DNA of 46,506 nucleotides from Chloroflexota bacterium (GCA_020628815.1 JAHDEN010000030.1:1-46506); one strand, 5' to 3'; counted from the first letter of the stretch, positions 17,069 through 25,139 are shown. The notes: generated from the sequence alone by a model not told the origin. Numbers and translations: made by a program.

Positions 17069-18481
17069 CTAAATCTCTTTAAAACCGTTTAGCCAATTTA
17101 GAATAATCGTCCCGCGTTCATCTAAAGATTCAATAGCGGCTTTGCGATATGCCTCGATATAAGCTTTTAAGACATTGTCCGGCATTCTGAAGTGGTAGTT
17201 AACCAATAACCCTTGAATCCAGTCGAGATTGGCTTGAATCAAATTGATATCGCCAAAAACGAGGGCCGCAACGATATTTTGCCCAAGTTCGCGGTTCGCG
17301 TTTTTCAGATATTGTTGATATGGAGAATCAGCCATGTATTTCCATACAAGGGCATCAATGGATGCTTGGCTATCTAAGAAATGATTGAGTGCAATTTTGT
17401 GGACTTCATCCGCCTTCGTATATGGCTGTAGTGGCGGTGGATTGATCAACAGTTGCTCAACCATATAAGGGACTTGTTCAATCTTGAGTCCCAAAAAGTG
17501 ACCGGGCATTTTAGATTGAAGTTTTGGAATTTGATTGAAGACCGCTCCACCAAAGGCCGTAACGACGTTTTCCCGCTCCAGCAACTTCGCCATTTCAAGC
17601 ATTGTGCTAGCGGTGTACAAAGTTTGTGATGCCAAGACCACCAAATTTGGTTTAGCTTGATACAGAGTTGGCTCTAAACGTGTTGTAGGTACATTTGCAC
17701 CCAAGTAAACAACGTCCCAGCCGTTTCTGCGGAGAAGCAGTGTGATGAGGAGTAAGCTGAATGTATGTCGTTCTTCTGACGGGCAAGCGGCTAATATGCG
17801 GCCGTTGCGGGTCGGAGCAGGTGTTGAGGCCACCATTGTTTCTAAGCGGCGGATCGCCAGAGCTGATGCAAAATGTTCTTGTTGAACCGTAACGCGCCCT
17901 TCATACCAGCCTATGCCGATTTCAGCCAGACCTTTTTGCAGTAATGAAAAACAAACCGTTTCAGTAGGGAAGAGGGCAAATGCCTCTGCTAGAACAGAAT
18001 CAGCCCGCCGTTCATCAAAATCAAGACATGCATCAATCCAAGACTGACGCAAGGCTGCAATATTGTCTCCGGGGCTAACAGTTGTAACTGTTGGAGCAGC
18101 TTCGCCTAAGGTATTTGGGTGCTCAGTTAAGGGATCACGATTATCGGCCGTTATCTGCTTCCACAGATCAACAGCACGACTAATGCTTAGCCCCTCATCT
18201 TGTCTCGCGATTAGCCACTTAAGCATCTCGACATCAAGCTGCGAGTATGAGCGATGCCCGCCGGGAGTGCGTTGAGGCTTAGGTAAGCCGTAACGTCTCT
18301 CCCAAGCACGTAACGTGTCAGGTTTTAATCCGGTTTCGTTTACAACAGCTTTTAAGTTGTATGTAGGACTTGATCGGTCAGAAGCGCTTTCGGTTTCTGG
18401 ACCATTCCTGCTAGGGAAACCATTTGATTGCCCATTTGTATGATGCGATTGAGCGTAATGGTTATTTTTTTTGCCTGCCAT
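17069..18481 (-). CDS. CarH-like MerR family regulator with B12-binding photoreceptor domain
   Basis: A 470-residue protein. An N-terminal MerR helix-turn-helix (about 40-110) has LRAWERRYGLPKPQRTPGGH. A cobalamin-binding region (about 155-335) carries the CarH signature W-x9-EH (Trp192, Glu202, His203) and His239 in SEERHTF as the likely lower axial ligand. Spacing of these residues matches Thermus CarH, but the residue after Trp192 is Tyr, where Thermus CarH has His132. The C-terminal 120 or so residues (about 345-470) are an extra helical domain not found in classical CarH. It is divergent from phytoene synthase, so light-controlled repression of carotenoid synthesis through adenosylcobalamin is likely. 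Confidence 0.9.
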   Translation of the reverse strand: MAGKKNNHYAQSHHTNGQSNGFPSRNGPETESASDRSSPTYNLKAVVNETGLKPDTLRAWERRYGLPKPQRTPGGHRSYSQLDVEMLKWLIARQDEGLSISRAVDLWKQITADNRDPLTEHPNTLGEAAPTVTTVSPGDNIAALRQSWIDACLDFDERRADSVLAEAFALFPTETVCFSLLQKGLAEIGIGWYEGRVTVQQEHFASALAIRRLETMVASTPAPTRNGRILAACPSEERHTFSLLLITLLLRRNGWDVVYLGANVPTTRLEPTLYQAKPNLVVLASQTLYTASTMLEMAKLLERENVVTAFGGAVFNQIPKLQSKMPGHFLGLKIEQVPYMVEQLLINPPPLQPYTKADEVHKIALNHFLDSQASIDALVWKYMADSPYQQYLKNANRELGQNIVAALVFGDINLIQANLDWIQGLLVNYHFRMPDNVLKAYIEAYRKAAIESLDERGTIILNWLNGFKEI

Positions 18482-18563
18482 TTTGTTTTACCCTGGCCGG
18501 ACTCGATCCGCGTTGGCTTTCTTCCAACTTATTATGGATGGTAGAAAAAAATCTTGGACGGTA

Positions 18564-18656
18564 TCTGGACAATTTGTTTGAATTTCTTGAAGATAATTGG
18601 TGACTGGTTTTTTATTTCTAGTATATATCTGGACAATGACACGATTTATGTCCAGA
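18564..18656. promoter_or_regulatory. TCTGGACA repeats, likely operator region
   Basis: TCTGGACA occurs at 18564-18571 and 18628-18635, and its inverse TGTCCAGA at 18649-18656. The last two form a perfect inverted pair with a 13-bp spacer. All three fit the TnnACA core reported for CarH operators. The pair overlaps a possible -10 box (TATACT, minus strand, 18625-18620) for the regulator gene and lies about 60 bp upstream of the crtB promoter. Autoregulation and control of crtB by the CarH-like protein are inferred. Confidence 0.6.
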
Positions 18657-18714
18657 AATATAGCATGAATGGGGGCGAACGTCAATTAAAGAACTGTTAT
18701 AGTTGGATAAAATA

Positions 18715-18744
18715 TTGACAAATTCTTGATAACGTTGCTATACT
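18715..18744 (+). promoter_or_regulatory. Sigma70-type promoter of phytoene synthase
   Basis: TTGACA (18715-18720), an 18-bp spacer and TATACT (18739-18744) form a near-consensus promoter pointing to crtB. Transcription should start near 18751, leaving a leader of about 160 nt. The -35 box itself fits TnnACA, so the CarH-like repressor could also cover it. The rest of the 18482-18912 gap shows nothing else. Confidence 0.78.
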
Positions 18745-18912
18745 CCGCCTAATTGCACAGCTTTTCTGTCTAACTTTTGAACAGATACTGCGAAACATGC
18801 AAAAAGAGCCCTTTTTTACGATCAAAGAGGGTGAAATCAACTCAAAATACAACTGTAAGAAAGAGTTGGAAATGTCTAAATAACTCCAGTTTGCGTAGGT
18901 GAGGTGATAAAA

Positions 18913-19878
18913 ATGGGTGTATATCATACTTGGGAAGGATCTCTGCTCACGATGGCAGAAGAAGCGATTCACGAAGGTGCGAAACTACCTTGGGATAATA
19001 CGGCCGAAGATGCACTTCTAAATGAAGCCTATCGCGTGTGTGATACGATCACGGCCGCAAACAGCAAATCTTTCTATCTCTCATCTGGTTTGCTAAGAGA
19101 ACAGAAGCGGAAGGGGGCCCGAGCACTTTATGCCTTTTGCCGCATCACAGATGATATTGTTGATGAGTCTGTAGAAGCAGATGGGAGCCGAGCAACTGTC
19201 CAAACAATCCAAGCGAAAATGCAAGAGTGGCGCCGAGTATCGCTATCTGCCGGACCATCAAGCAAAGACCCGGTTGCGGCCGCCTGGTCAGACTCTCGCG
19301 CAACATTCCAAATTCCATATCGATTTGCCGAGCAATTGATTGATGGGGTGATGACCGATTTAGAAGTAAAGCGATACCAAACCTTCGACGAACTGGCCGC
19401 ATATTCTTATGGAGTAGCTTCAACCGTAGGCCTTATGTCGATGCACATTGTAGGGTTTGAAGGGCAAGAGGCGATCCCATACGCAATCCGGTTGGGCGTT
19501 GCATTGCAGATGACTAACATTCTGCGGGATGTTGGGGAAGACTGGCGGAACGGCCGACTTTATCTTCCAATGGAAGAGTTGGAAGCATTTGGAATTACTG
19601 AAGAGGCGATTGAAGCTGGTGAGGTTACAAATCAGTGGCGCGAATTTATGCGATTCCAAATTTTCCGTAATCGTCAGTTGTACAGAGAGGCGGCCCCGGG
19701 TATTCAGATGCTGGATAAAGACGGCCGGTTTGCAATTGCCGCCTCGGCCGGATTGTATGAAGCGATCCTAACCGATATTGAAAAACATGACTACGATGTG
19801 TTTAACCGTCGCTCATATGTAGGCACCGCTGGAAAGTTAGCTCGCCTTCCACAAATTTGGTGGTCTAGCAGAAAATAA
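18913..19878 (+). CDS. crtB: Phytoene/squalene synthase family protein, probable phytoene synthase
   Basis: A 321-residue head-to-head prenyl synthase. The first Asp-rich motif DDIVDE starts at residue 80. The second is in NILRDVGEDWRNGRLYLP near residues 203-220, with the diphosphate-binding Arg/Lys around it. ATG 18913 is favoured over GTG 18904 because GAGGTGAT lies just upstream of it. Phytoene synthase rather than squalene synthase is favoured by the divergent CarH-like regulator; no desaturase or other crt gene is adjacent, so this is a lone gene here. Confidence 0.85.
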   Translation: MGVYHTWEGSLLTMAEEAIHEGAKLPWDNTAEDALLNEAYRVCDTITAANSKSFYLSSGLLREQKRKGARALYAFCRITDDIVDESVEADGSRATVQTIQAKMQEWRRVSLSAGPSSKDPVAAAWSDSRATFQIPYRFAEQLIDGVMTDLEVKRYQTFDELAAYSYGVASTVGLMSMHIVGFEGQEAIPYAIRLGVALQMTNILRDVGEDWRNGRLYLPMEELEAFGITEEAIEAGEVTNQWREFMRFQIFRNRQLYREAAPGIQMLDKDGRFAIAASAGLYEAILTDIEKHDYDVFNRRSYVGTAGKLARLPQIWWSSRK

Positions 19879-19900
19879 TCTGCCCATAAAAATAGAAATA

Positions 19901-19938
19901 AAAAAGCGGGTGACGAATTTTTTCGTCACCCGCTTTTT
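19901..19938. terminator. Bidirectional intrinsic terminator
   Basis: AAGCGGGTGACGAA pairs with TTCGTCACCCGCTT around a short T loop, with A-runs on the left and T-runs on the right. It separates convergent crtB and the small gene at 19959-20165. Confidence 0.93.
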
Positions 19939-19958
19939 TTGTTACATGTTGAGAGCGT

Positions 19959-20165
19959 TTAGCCTAGATTGTCTACAAATTCATGTAGTCGTCTCTGCGA
20001 AATACGTTTGTACTCTTCCTTTATGATTTCGTCCATTTCTGCTTCGCTTAAGCGAATGGCCAAAATATCAAGGGCATCTTCTGGAGATTGACCATAGGCA
20101 AGCTTTTGCTTCCCATTTTTCATCTCAAAAATGTACATGTGGTGTGGATTGCTAAAACTACTCAT
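19959..20165 (-). CDS. Small hypothetical protein
   Basis: A 68-residue protein I do not recognise. The first half looks like beta strands (HHMYIFEMKNGKQKLAYG) followed by SPEDALDILAIRLSEAEMDE, a helix, and a charged C-terminal helix. It has no membrane segment. It starts 18 bp after the radical SAM stop and is followed by a terminator, so it is probably the last gene of that operon. No clear ribosome site is visible. Confidence 0.65.
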   Translation of the reverse strand: MSSFSNPHHMYIFEMKNGKQKLAYGQSPEDALDILAIRLSEAEMDEIIKEEYKRISQRRLHEFVDNLG

Positions 20166-20183
20166 TGTTGTTGCTATGCGCCC

Positions 20184-21590
20184 CTACGCTTTGGCGACCG
20201 CCTCCATGCCTACGGTAGCAATCATCCGTTCAGTCTCAGACAGGCCAGCGTTGATCTCAGCATCGTATTTGCCTGCCAACAGTTCCCGATAAAAAGCGTA
20301 ATCGACACCGATTACTTTCTCATCATCTGGGAAACGGTGATAGTTGTCTTTGGTCATTCGGCTTTTACCTTCAGCAATCAGCTGGTAGCCTAATGCTGAA
20401 CCGGGATACGGCGCATAAAATGAAATTGATGGGTAAACGTATTTCATCTGCTTAAGCATCCGCATCGTTTTAAATGCATCTTCAGGCTCTTCGCCCGGAA
20501 TACCCAGCATAATGTTTGACCAGAAGTGAGGGATTGTTCGTCCTTTTGCTTTGGCCTCGTCACCTAATTTGTTAACAAGGTCGATGGCAAACAGATTGTC
20601 TTCTTCGGTACATTCTTTATTTAACAGACGGAGAATCCGGTCGCTACCAGACTCAAATCCAATTGAAATGGTGGTCCAGTTGGTTTCCCGAACTAGTGCT
20701 GTAAACAGGTCTGGCCATTTACGCACGGTGTCTGCCCGGCCGGCCGCCCAATAAGGCCAAATTTTGTTGGCTTTACGCGGATACTTTTCAATCCATTCTT
20801 CTAACCAGCTTGGGTTTTGGAAGAACATAGAGTCGTGGATCACAACCGAGCCAACGCCGTATTTGCGATCTAAAAAGTTTAGCTCATCGATAACTGAATC
20901 AACTGACGGCCGCCCCATGTTTGGAATGTACGAATTTTCGTTGCAGAAAACACATTGCCATGGGCAAACTCGGCTGGTCATGATGGTCGCCACGGGTGGG
21001 GGACCCCAGCCGCATTCTGGCTCCATTGGCCAGTTGAACCCTCGTTTTAGCTTGCGGCTGTTTGGTTTTGGCCACAATTCGCGATCGATTTTAGGCCATT
21101 CTTCCATCGATTTGGCACCAACTCCCATCACCAAGCGTGGGAACGCAGATGGGTCACGAACCAAGTCAAGAATTACTTTCTCGCCAGGGCCTTGGCAAAT
21201 GTAGTCGAACTCTTTAACCGCCAACATCTCATCTGATGCCACAGTGGCGTGCATACCACCTGTTAGAATCAGACCGTTTGGATTGAGTTCTTTAAAAATT
21301 TGTGCCGCTTTTAATGCCACAGGATAGGTATAGCTGCGAACATTCATCAGCATCATCTCATATCCTTTTAGCTGTTTGGCCAGTTGCTCCCAGCTGGTTA
21401 CGGCCCGCGTCGACGCAAGGTCGGTCATGATGCCGTTTTGATGCATGATGGTTCTTAACAAACCTAATCCATGATCTTGCCATTGTTCATGTGGCCCGGC
21501 CGGATTTACTAAATCCCCTAAGTCTCCCAAATCTAACCAAAGAATTTTATGTTTTGGTTTATTCTCTTTATTGAATGGCCATAAATTCAT
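20184..21590 (-). CDS. B12-binding domain radical SAM protein
   Basis: A 468-residue protein of the class B radical SAM type. The N-terminal cobalamin-binding-like domain (about 15-160) has LILTGGMHATVAS and YICQGPGEKV. The radical SAM barrel has the 4Fe-4S cysteines in SRVCPWQCVFCNEN (CxxxCxxC, near residues 215-222) and the later GFESGSDRILRLLNK strand. A methyl- or carbon-transfer reaction on an unknown substrate is likely. It follows the DUF2203 gene by about 20 bp. Because the N-terminal domain lacks an obvious DxHxxG, cobalamin binding is not certain. Confidence 0.88.
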   Translation of the reverse strand: MNLWPFNKENKPKHKILWLDLGDLGDLVNPAGPHEQWQDHGLGLLRTIMHQNGIMTDLASTRAVTSWEQLAKQLKGYEMMLMNVRSYTYPVALKAAQIFKELNPNGLILTGGMHATVASDEMLAVKEFDYICQGPGEKVILDLVRDPSAFPRLVMGVGAKSMEEWPKIDRELWPKPNSRKLKRGFNWPMEPECGWGPPPVATIMTSRVCPWQCVFCNENSYIPNMGRPSVDSVIDELNFLDRKYGVGSVVIHDSMFFQNPSWLEEWIEKYPRKANKIWPYWAAGRADTVRKWPDLFTALVRETNWTTISIGFESGSDRILRLLNKECTEEDNLFAIDLVNKLGDEAKAKGRTIPHFWSNIMLGIPGEEPEDAFKTMRMLKQMKYVYPSISFYAPYPGSALGYQLIAEGKSRMTKDNYHRFPDDEKVIGVDYAFYRELLAGKYDAEINAGLSETERMIATVGMEAVAKA

Positions 21591-21610
21591 TTTTTGCTTT
21601 ATCCTGCCTT

Positions 21611-21988
21611 CTAGATTTCTTTTCTGTCGCTGAATCCTTTCCCAAAATCATGAAAATGGGTTATGGCACTCTCACCCATTTGCCAGCAAAGCCATACTTC
21701 GCGGCCGTTAACTAATCCGGGGAAATCAATAAGACCTTCATCAATGTCTTTAATCTTTCCACCGTGCGACTGGATTTGCTCGATTATAGTTTCAATAGCG
21801 ATAAATTCAACCGCTATGTCCGATCCTACTGCACTTCCTACATTGTACATGGCCGGCGGTACAGGAAACTCAACCTCACCCATCAAGTCCCGCACATTAT
21901 TTTGATGTTGTTGCAACTTTTGCATCAGCTGAGTCATCTCAGGAATTAAAGTGCTTGCTTCTTCTGGCGTGTATAACCGCGTTGGCAT
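21611..21988 (-). CDS. DUF2203 domain protein
   Basis: A protein of about 125 residues of the DUF2203 family, whose function is unknown. Typical features are the N-terminal YTPEEASTLIPEM, GGKIKDIDEGLIDFPGLVNG, and REVWLCWQMGE near the end, followed by a conserved His region. Start ATG 21988 (MPTRLYTPEEAS) fits the family; ATG 22009 or GTG 22015 would add MSPFFFD or more, but those codons lie inside a terminator-like hairpin and its T-run. It is probably the first gene of the unit with the radical SAM gene. Confidence 0.8.
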   Translation of the reverse strand: MPTRLYTPEEASTLIPEMTQLMQKLQQHQNNVRDLMGEVEFPVPPAMYNVGSAVGSDIAVEFIAIETIIEQIQSHGGKIKDIDEGLIDFPGLVNGREVWLCWQMGESAITHFHDFGKGFSDRKEI

Positions 21989-21991
21989 GTC

Positions 21992-22017
21992 AAAAAAAAA
22001 GGGTGACATTGTCACCC
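21992..22017 (-). terminator. Terminator-like hairpin at the DUF2203 start
   Basis: On the minus strand GGGTGAC pairs with GTCACCC around AAT (22017-22001) and nine T residues follow (22000-21992). It would end transcripts from the Fe-S carrier gene upstream, but it also overlaps two possible start codons of the DUF2203 gene. Confidence 0.7.
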
Positions 22018-22113
22018 CGTAGGTTAAAGATCTACTAAATTGCTTTTAACAATGAGTTGGTTGGGGGGATCCCCTTAGGATTGGTATTTTAGCTTTGATC
22101 CCGATCCTACCCA

Positions 22114-22129
22114 GCTGAACTAGTTCAGC
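22114..22129. repeat. Perfect 16-bp palindrome
   Basis: GCTGAACTAGTTCAGC is a perfect palindrome right after the stop of the A-type carrier gene. It has no T-run on either side, so it is not an intrinsic terminator. It might be a protein-binding site or an RNA 3' end hairpin. Confidence 0.5.
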
Positions 22130-22131
22130 CT

Positions 22132-22548
22132 TTAGCCGTTTGCACACGAACCGCATGATTCAACAGCGGCATCGGAAGCTGCACTTTGGCTATCCTTAGC
22201 TTTGAATGACGTGCCGCAGCCGCAAGATGCAACCGCATTTGGGTTGTCGATCTTAAAGCCACCGCCCATGATCGCATCCACAAAGTCAATGGTGCTACCA
22301 TCCATGTACATCATGCTGGTGGGGTCAATGAAAATTTTGAAACCAGGTTTTTCGATGACAGTGTCATATGGGTTTGCTTCGGCTTCTAGCGCCATGCCGT
22401 ATTGAAGACCAGAGCAACCGCCACCTGAAACGAATACACGTAACCCGTAGTCGGGCACATTTTTTGATTCGAGTAGGTTTTTGACGGTGTTAGCAGCACT
22501 TTCTGTTACTGTAATATTAATCGCTTTTTCTACCATTTCTGTCTGCAT
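22132..22548 (-). CDS. A-type iron-sulfur cluster carrier (IscA/ErpA/SufA family)
   Basis: A 138-residue HesB/IscA-fold protein that carries or transfers Fe-S clusters. The three conserved cysteines are Cys45 in SGGGCSGLQYG and Cys109 and Cys111 in CGCG. Start ATG 22548 has a strong GGAGG six bases upstream; an in-frame ATG farther upstream (22614) is unlikely. The C-terminal tail of about 20 residues carries an extra CxxC (Cys132, Cys135), unusual for the family. It lies 62 bp downstream of murI with no other Fe-S genes nearby. Confidence 0.92.
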   Translation of the reverse strand: MQTEMVEKAINITVTESAANTVKNLLESKNVPDYGLRVFVSGGGCSGLQYGMALEAEANPYDTVIEKPGFKIFIDPTSMMYMDGSTIDFVDAIMGGGFKIDNPNAVASCGCGTSFKAKDSQSAASDAAVESCGSCANG

Positions 22549-22610
22549 TTGGACCTCCGCAATCCTTGCTTGAAAAGGAAATTTCATTCTAGCAATTTTT
22601 AATAGGTGGG

Positions 22611-23465
22611 TCAATTATTATGAACTTTTTGATAAAAATTCAAATGGTGATTTTTCACTATGTTAACGGTTTCTATTTTATCAGGATTAGAACCCGTATA
22701 TGCAATGCTTTGCATACGATTTACCGACTTTATAAAGTTCGGTAAGTCACCATTTGTCCCATACTCACGAATTTGAATGATGGGGGACTGTCCCGGCCGT
22801 TTTTCATTCTGATTGGCGAAAATCAGCCGAGCTGTTTGTTGGGCTACGGCTGGAGCCGGATCAATCACGGTTACACTTTCCCCTACGATTGTTTTAATCG
22901 CAGGTAGCACAAAAGGATAGTGTGTACACCCCAGAATTAACGTATCAATCTTCTTTTCTAACATAGGATTGATAAATTCTTTCAACATGGCAATTGTTTT
23001 GGGGGAATCTAGCTCTCCATATTCGATCTGTTCAACCAAGCCTACACAGCTATTTTCGAACAGCTCAACATCTTGGGCAAAGCGATTCATAAGCTCGCTG
23101 TAGCGCTGGCTCTTAAAGGTTCCGGCCGTGGCTAACACCCCGATTCGGCCAGATTTTGTGAGTTGAGCGGCCGGTTTAATGGCAGGTTCCATCCCCACAA
23201 AAGGGGTAGCTGGATAAGTTTCTCGGAGCCAGTTAATAGCGGCGGCTGTAGCCGTGTTGCAAGCAACAACGATGACACTGGCTCCTCGGCCGATCAAGTA
23301 GTCACAAATTTCCCCTGCATACTCGCGTAGCTCACTTTCTGGCCGGGGGCCATACGGGACATGTGCCTGATCTGCAAAATACAGGGTAGGCTGATGAGGA
23401 CAAGCTCGATGAATTTCGCGCAAGACTGATAGTCCGCCCACGCCCGAGTCGAACACACCGATCAT
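22611..23465 (-). CDS. murI: Glutamate racemase
   Basis: A 284-residue cofactor-independent racemase that makes D-glutamate for peptidoglycan. Both catalytic cysteines are present: Cys69 in VVACNTATAAA and Cys180 in LILGCTHYPF. The N-terminal IGVFDSGVGGLSVLREI is characteristic. It starts immediately after the stop of the C26 amidotransferase gene with no gap, so the two are co-translated. Its presence implies a peptidoglycan-containing envelope, or at least D-Glu use. Confidence 0.96.
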   Translation of the reverse strand: MIGVFDSGVGGLSVLREIHRACPHQPTLYFADQAHVPYGPRPESELREYAGEICDYLIGRGASVIVVACNTATAAAINWLRETYPATPFVGMEPAIKPAAQLTKSGRIGVLATAGTFKSQRYSELMNRFAQDVELFENSCVGLVEQIEYGELDSPKTIAMLKEFINPMLEKKIDTLILGCTHYPFVLPAIKTIVGESVTVIDPAPAVAQQTARLIFANQNEKRPGQSPIIQIREYGTNGDLPNFIKSVNRMQSIAYTGSNPDKIETVNIVKNHHLNFYQKVHNN

Positions 23466-24191
23466 CTATTTACACGCATCAATAAAGGCTTTAAACAAAT
23501 TAGCCATATCTGTATCATGCGCCTGCATTTCTTCAGGATGCCACTGCACACCAACGGCAAATCGGTGGCCGGGCAGCTCGATCCCTTCGGCTAGACCGTC
23601 AGGGGAAACGGCCGAAACGATTAAATCTTTGCCTAAATCTTTGATGCCCTGATGATGCAGGCTGTTCACCGGCCGTTCTTTTTGCGCACCCATGATCTCT
23701 GCCAACCAAGAATCTGGCATGATCTCCACCGTGTGTGGGGTGTGCCCACGATCTGGATGATCAAAATAGGCGTGCTGATCAGCCCCATCCATTTGATCCA
23801 AAATATCTTCAAACAAGGTGCCACCCTGGGCCACATTTAAAACTTGGTGGCCGCGACAAATGGCCAGAAATGGTTGATCGTCATCAACCAACTGGCGGGC
23901 CAACCCCAGTTCAACCCGATCACGATCTGGGGTAATCCCATAAATTTTGCCGTTTTGATCCCCATCATAATGAATCGGATCTATGTCACCACCACCAGGC
24001 AGCACAATACCGTCCATGCGCGAGCATAGCTCTTGAAAGTGATCGTTTTCTAACGTGAGCGGGATCAGAACCGGAATGCCACCGGCCGCTTGGACCGCTT
24101 CGGCATAGGGGGGCATGAGGCCGTCTAGCACACGGCCGCGTTCAGACTTGAGTCTGTATGATGTTAAACCGATAAGGGGACGTTTTGACAT
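23466..24191 (-). CDS. Peptidase C26 / gamma-glutamyl-GABA hydrolase-like amidotransferase
   Basis: A 241-residue class I glutamine amidotransferase-fold hydrolase of the C26 (PuuD-like) family. The nucleophile Cys112 is in LAICRGHQVLNVAQGG, and the catalytic His and Glu are in VQWHPEE near residue 216. GIVLPGGGDIDP is another family motif. It hydrolyses gamma-glutamyl amides; the exact substrate is unknown. Its coupling to murI suggests a link to glutamate metabolism, though this is inference. Confidence 0.92.
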   Translation of the reverse strand: MSKRPLIGLTSYRLKSERGRVLDGLMPPYAEAVQAAGGIPVLIPLTLENDHFQELCSRMDGIVLPGGGDIDPIHYDGDQNGKIYGITPDRDRVELGLARQLVDDDQPFLAICRGHQVLNVAQGGTLFEDILDQMDGADQHAYFDHPDRGHTPHTVEIMPDSWLAEIMGAQKERPVNSLHHQGIKDLGKDLIVSAVSPDGLAEGIELPGHRFAVGVQWHPEEMQAHDTDMANLFKAFIDACK

Positions 24192-24253
24192 AGTGTTTTT
24201 AGAAATGAAATTTGTTGTTGAAAGCTGAGGCTAGATTTTAAACAACTCTGGTA

Positions 24254-24293
24254 GAAAACAAAAAGAGGCGATTGTCATGGGAACAATCGCCTC
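24254..24293 (-). terminator. Intrinsic terminator of rplS
   Basis: On the minus strand GAGGCGATTGT (24293-24283) pairs perfectly with ACAATCGCCTC (24275-24265), followed by TTTTTGTTTTC. It lies between rplS and the C26 gene. Confidence 0.93.
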
Positions 24294-24339
24294 AAAAGAA
24301 TTTATAGTTGGTTCGGCCCGAAACTGGTCTGCGAAAAAA

Positions 24340-24693
24340 CTAGTAAGTACGTTTTTCGCGAAGACGTGCCGATTTACCTGTACGGTCACGCAAGTAGTAA
24401 AGGCGCGAGCGACGTACGTGAGACCGACGATGGATCTCTAGTTTTTCGATACGTGGTGAGTGGGTTAGGAAGGTAAGCTCAACACCGATACCGTTTGCAG
24501 CCATACGACGAACGGTAAATTTTTGGTTGACACCGCCGCCCATGATGCGGATTACGGTACCGCGAATCATTTGAACACGCTCGCGACGACCTTCAACTAC
24601 TCGAACATAAACGGTTACACCGTCTCCAGGAAGTAAATCTGGAACATTTTCATTTTTTTGCGCATCAAACGCTTTTAACAATAAATCTGACAT
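24340..24693 (-). CDS. rplS: 50S ribosomal protein L19
   Basis: A 117-residue ribosomal protein L19 at the 30S-50S interface. Conserved parts are the LLPGDGVTVYVRVVEG strand, RVQMIRGTVIRIMGGG, FTVRRMAANGIGVE and the basic HRRSHVRRSRLYYLRDRTGK. The length is normal. It is a single-gene unit here, apart from the usual trmD-rimM-rpsP cluster, with its own promoter and a terminator after it. The usual neighbours are not in the window. Confidence 0.97.
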   Translation of the reverse strand: MSDLLLKAFDAQKNENVPDLLPGDGVTVYVRVVEGRRERVQMIRGTVIRIMGGGVNQKFTVRRMAANGIGVELTFLTHSPRIEKLEIHRRSHVRRSRLYYLRDRTGKSARLREKRTY

Positions 24694-24888
24694 CTTTTAA
24701 CTCCAGGCAATTTGGACAAATAATGCTTGCCCAATTTTTGACCAGCTACAATTCTGCTGAAACTCTAAAAAGCACACGGCACCAAACTATGGCAGACAAT
24801 TAACCGCCTAGCTTAGACCAACTTTTTTAGATTGTGAATGTGTTAGGGATTTAAACTTGGTGATCGGGAAAAACCCGAATTTTAAGCG

Positions 24889-24913
24889 AAAAAAATGACC
24901 CGCTCTGCGAGTC
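24889..24913 (-). promoter_or_regulatory. Terminator-like hairpin in the rplS leader
   Basis: GACTCGC (24913-24907) pairs with GCGGGTC (24903-24897), with one U-G pair and an AGA loop; seven T residues follow after one A. It lies only a few bases after the predicted transcription start and about 200 nt before rplS. It could be an attenuator or a stabilising 5' hairpin. Confidence 0.5.
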
Positions 24914-24921
24914 GGTTGATG

Positions 24922-24950
24922 ATAATAGCATGATTAGGAAGTGCTTTCAA
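24922..24950 (-). promoter_or_regulatory. Sigma70-type promoter of rplS
   Basis: On the minus strand TTGAAA (24950-24945), a 17-bp spacer and TATTAT (24927-24922) with the extended element TGC just upstream. The leader to rplS would be about 220 nt. The remaining part of the 24694-25139 gap shows no gene; GTAC pairs near 25090 and a small CGGG/CCCG hairpin are the only other structures seen. Confidence 0.7.
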
Positions 24951-25139
24951 CAAGGAAATGATAAAGATTGCAATGTTGTTGAAAACCGAATTTCTGTTTT
25001 TCGCCAAAAAATAGCTAATGTTTGGCTATTGTAACCAATTAGATTTAAAATATCGGCATCAGATTACCCTTTTACTACTGTTACCTTGTACTAATGTACC
25101 TTTTTAGCTTTGCAAAGACGATGCTAAATTGAAACTGTT

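Noticed and set aside
24694..25139. Possible small RNA or tRNA between rplS and pucR
   Set aside because: No T-loop motif or cloverleaf pattern was found; the structure seen is explained by the rplS promoter and leader hairpin.
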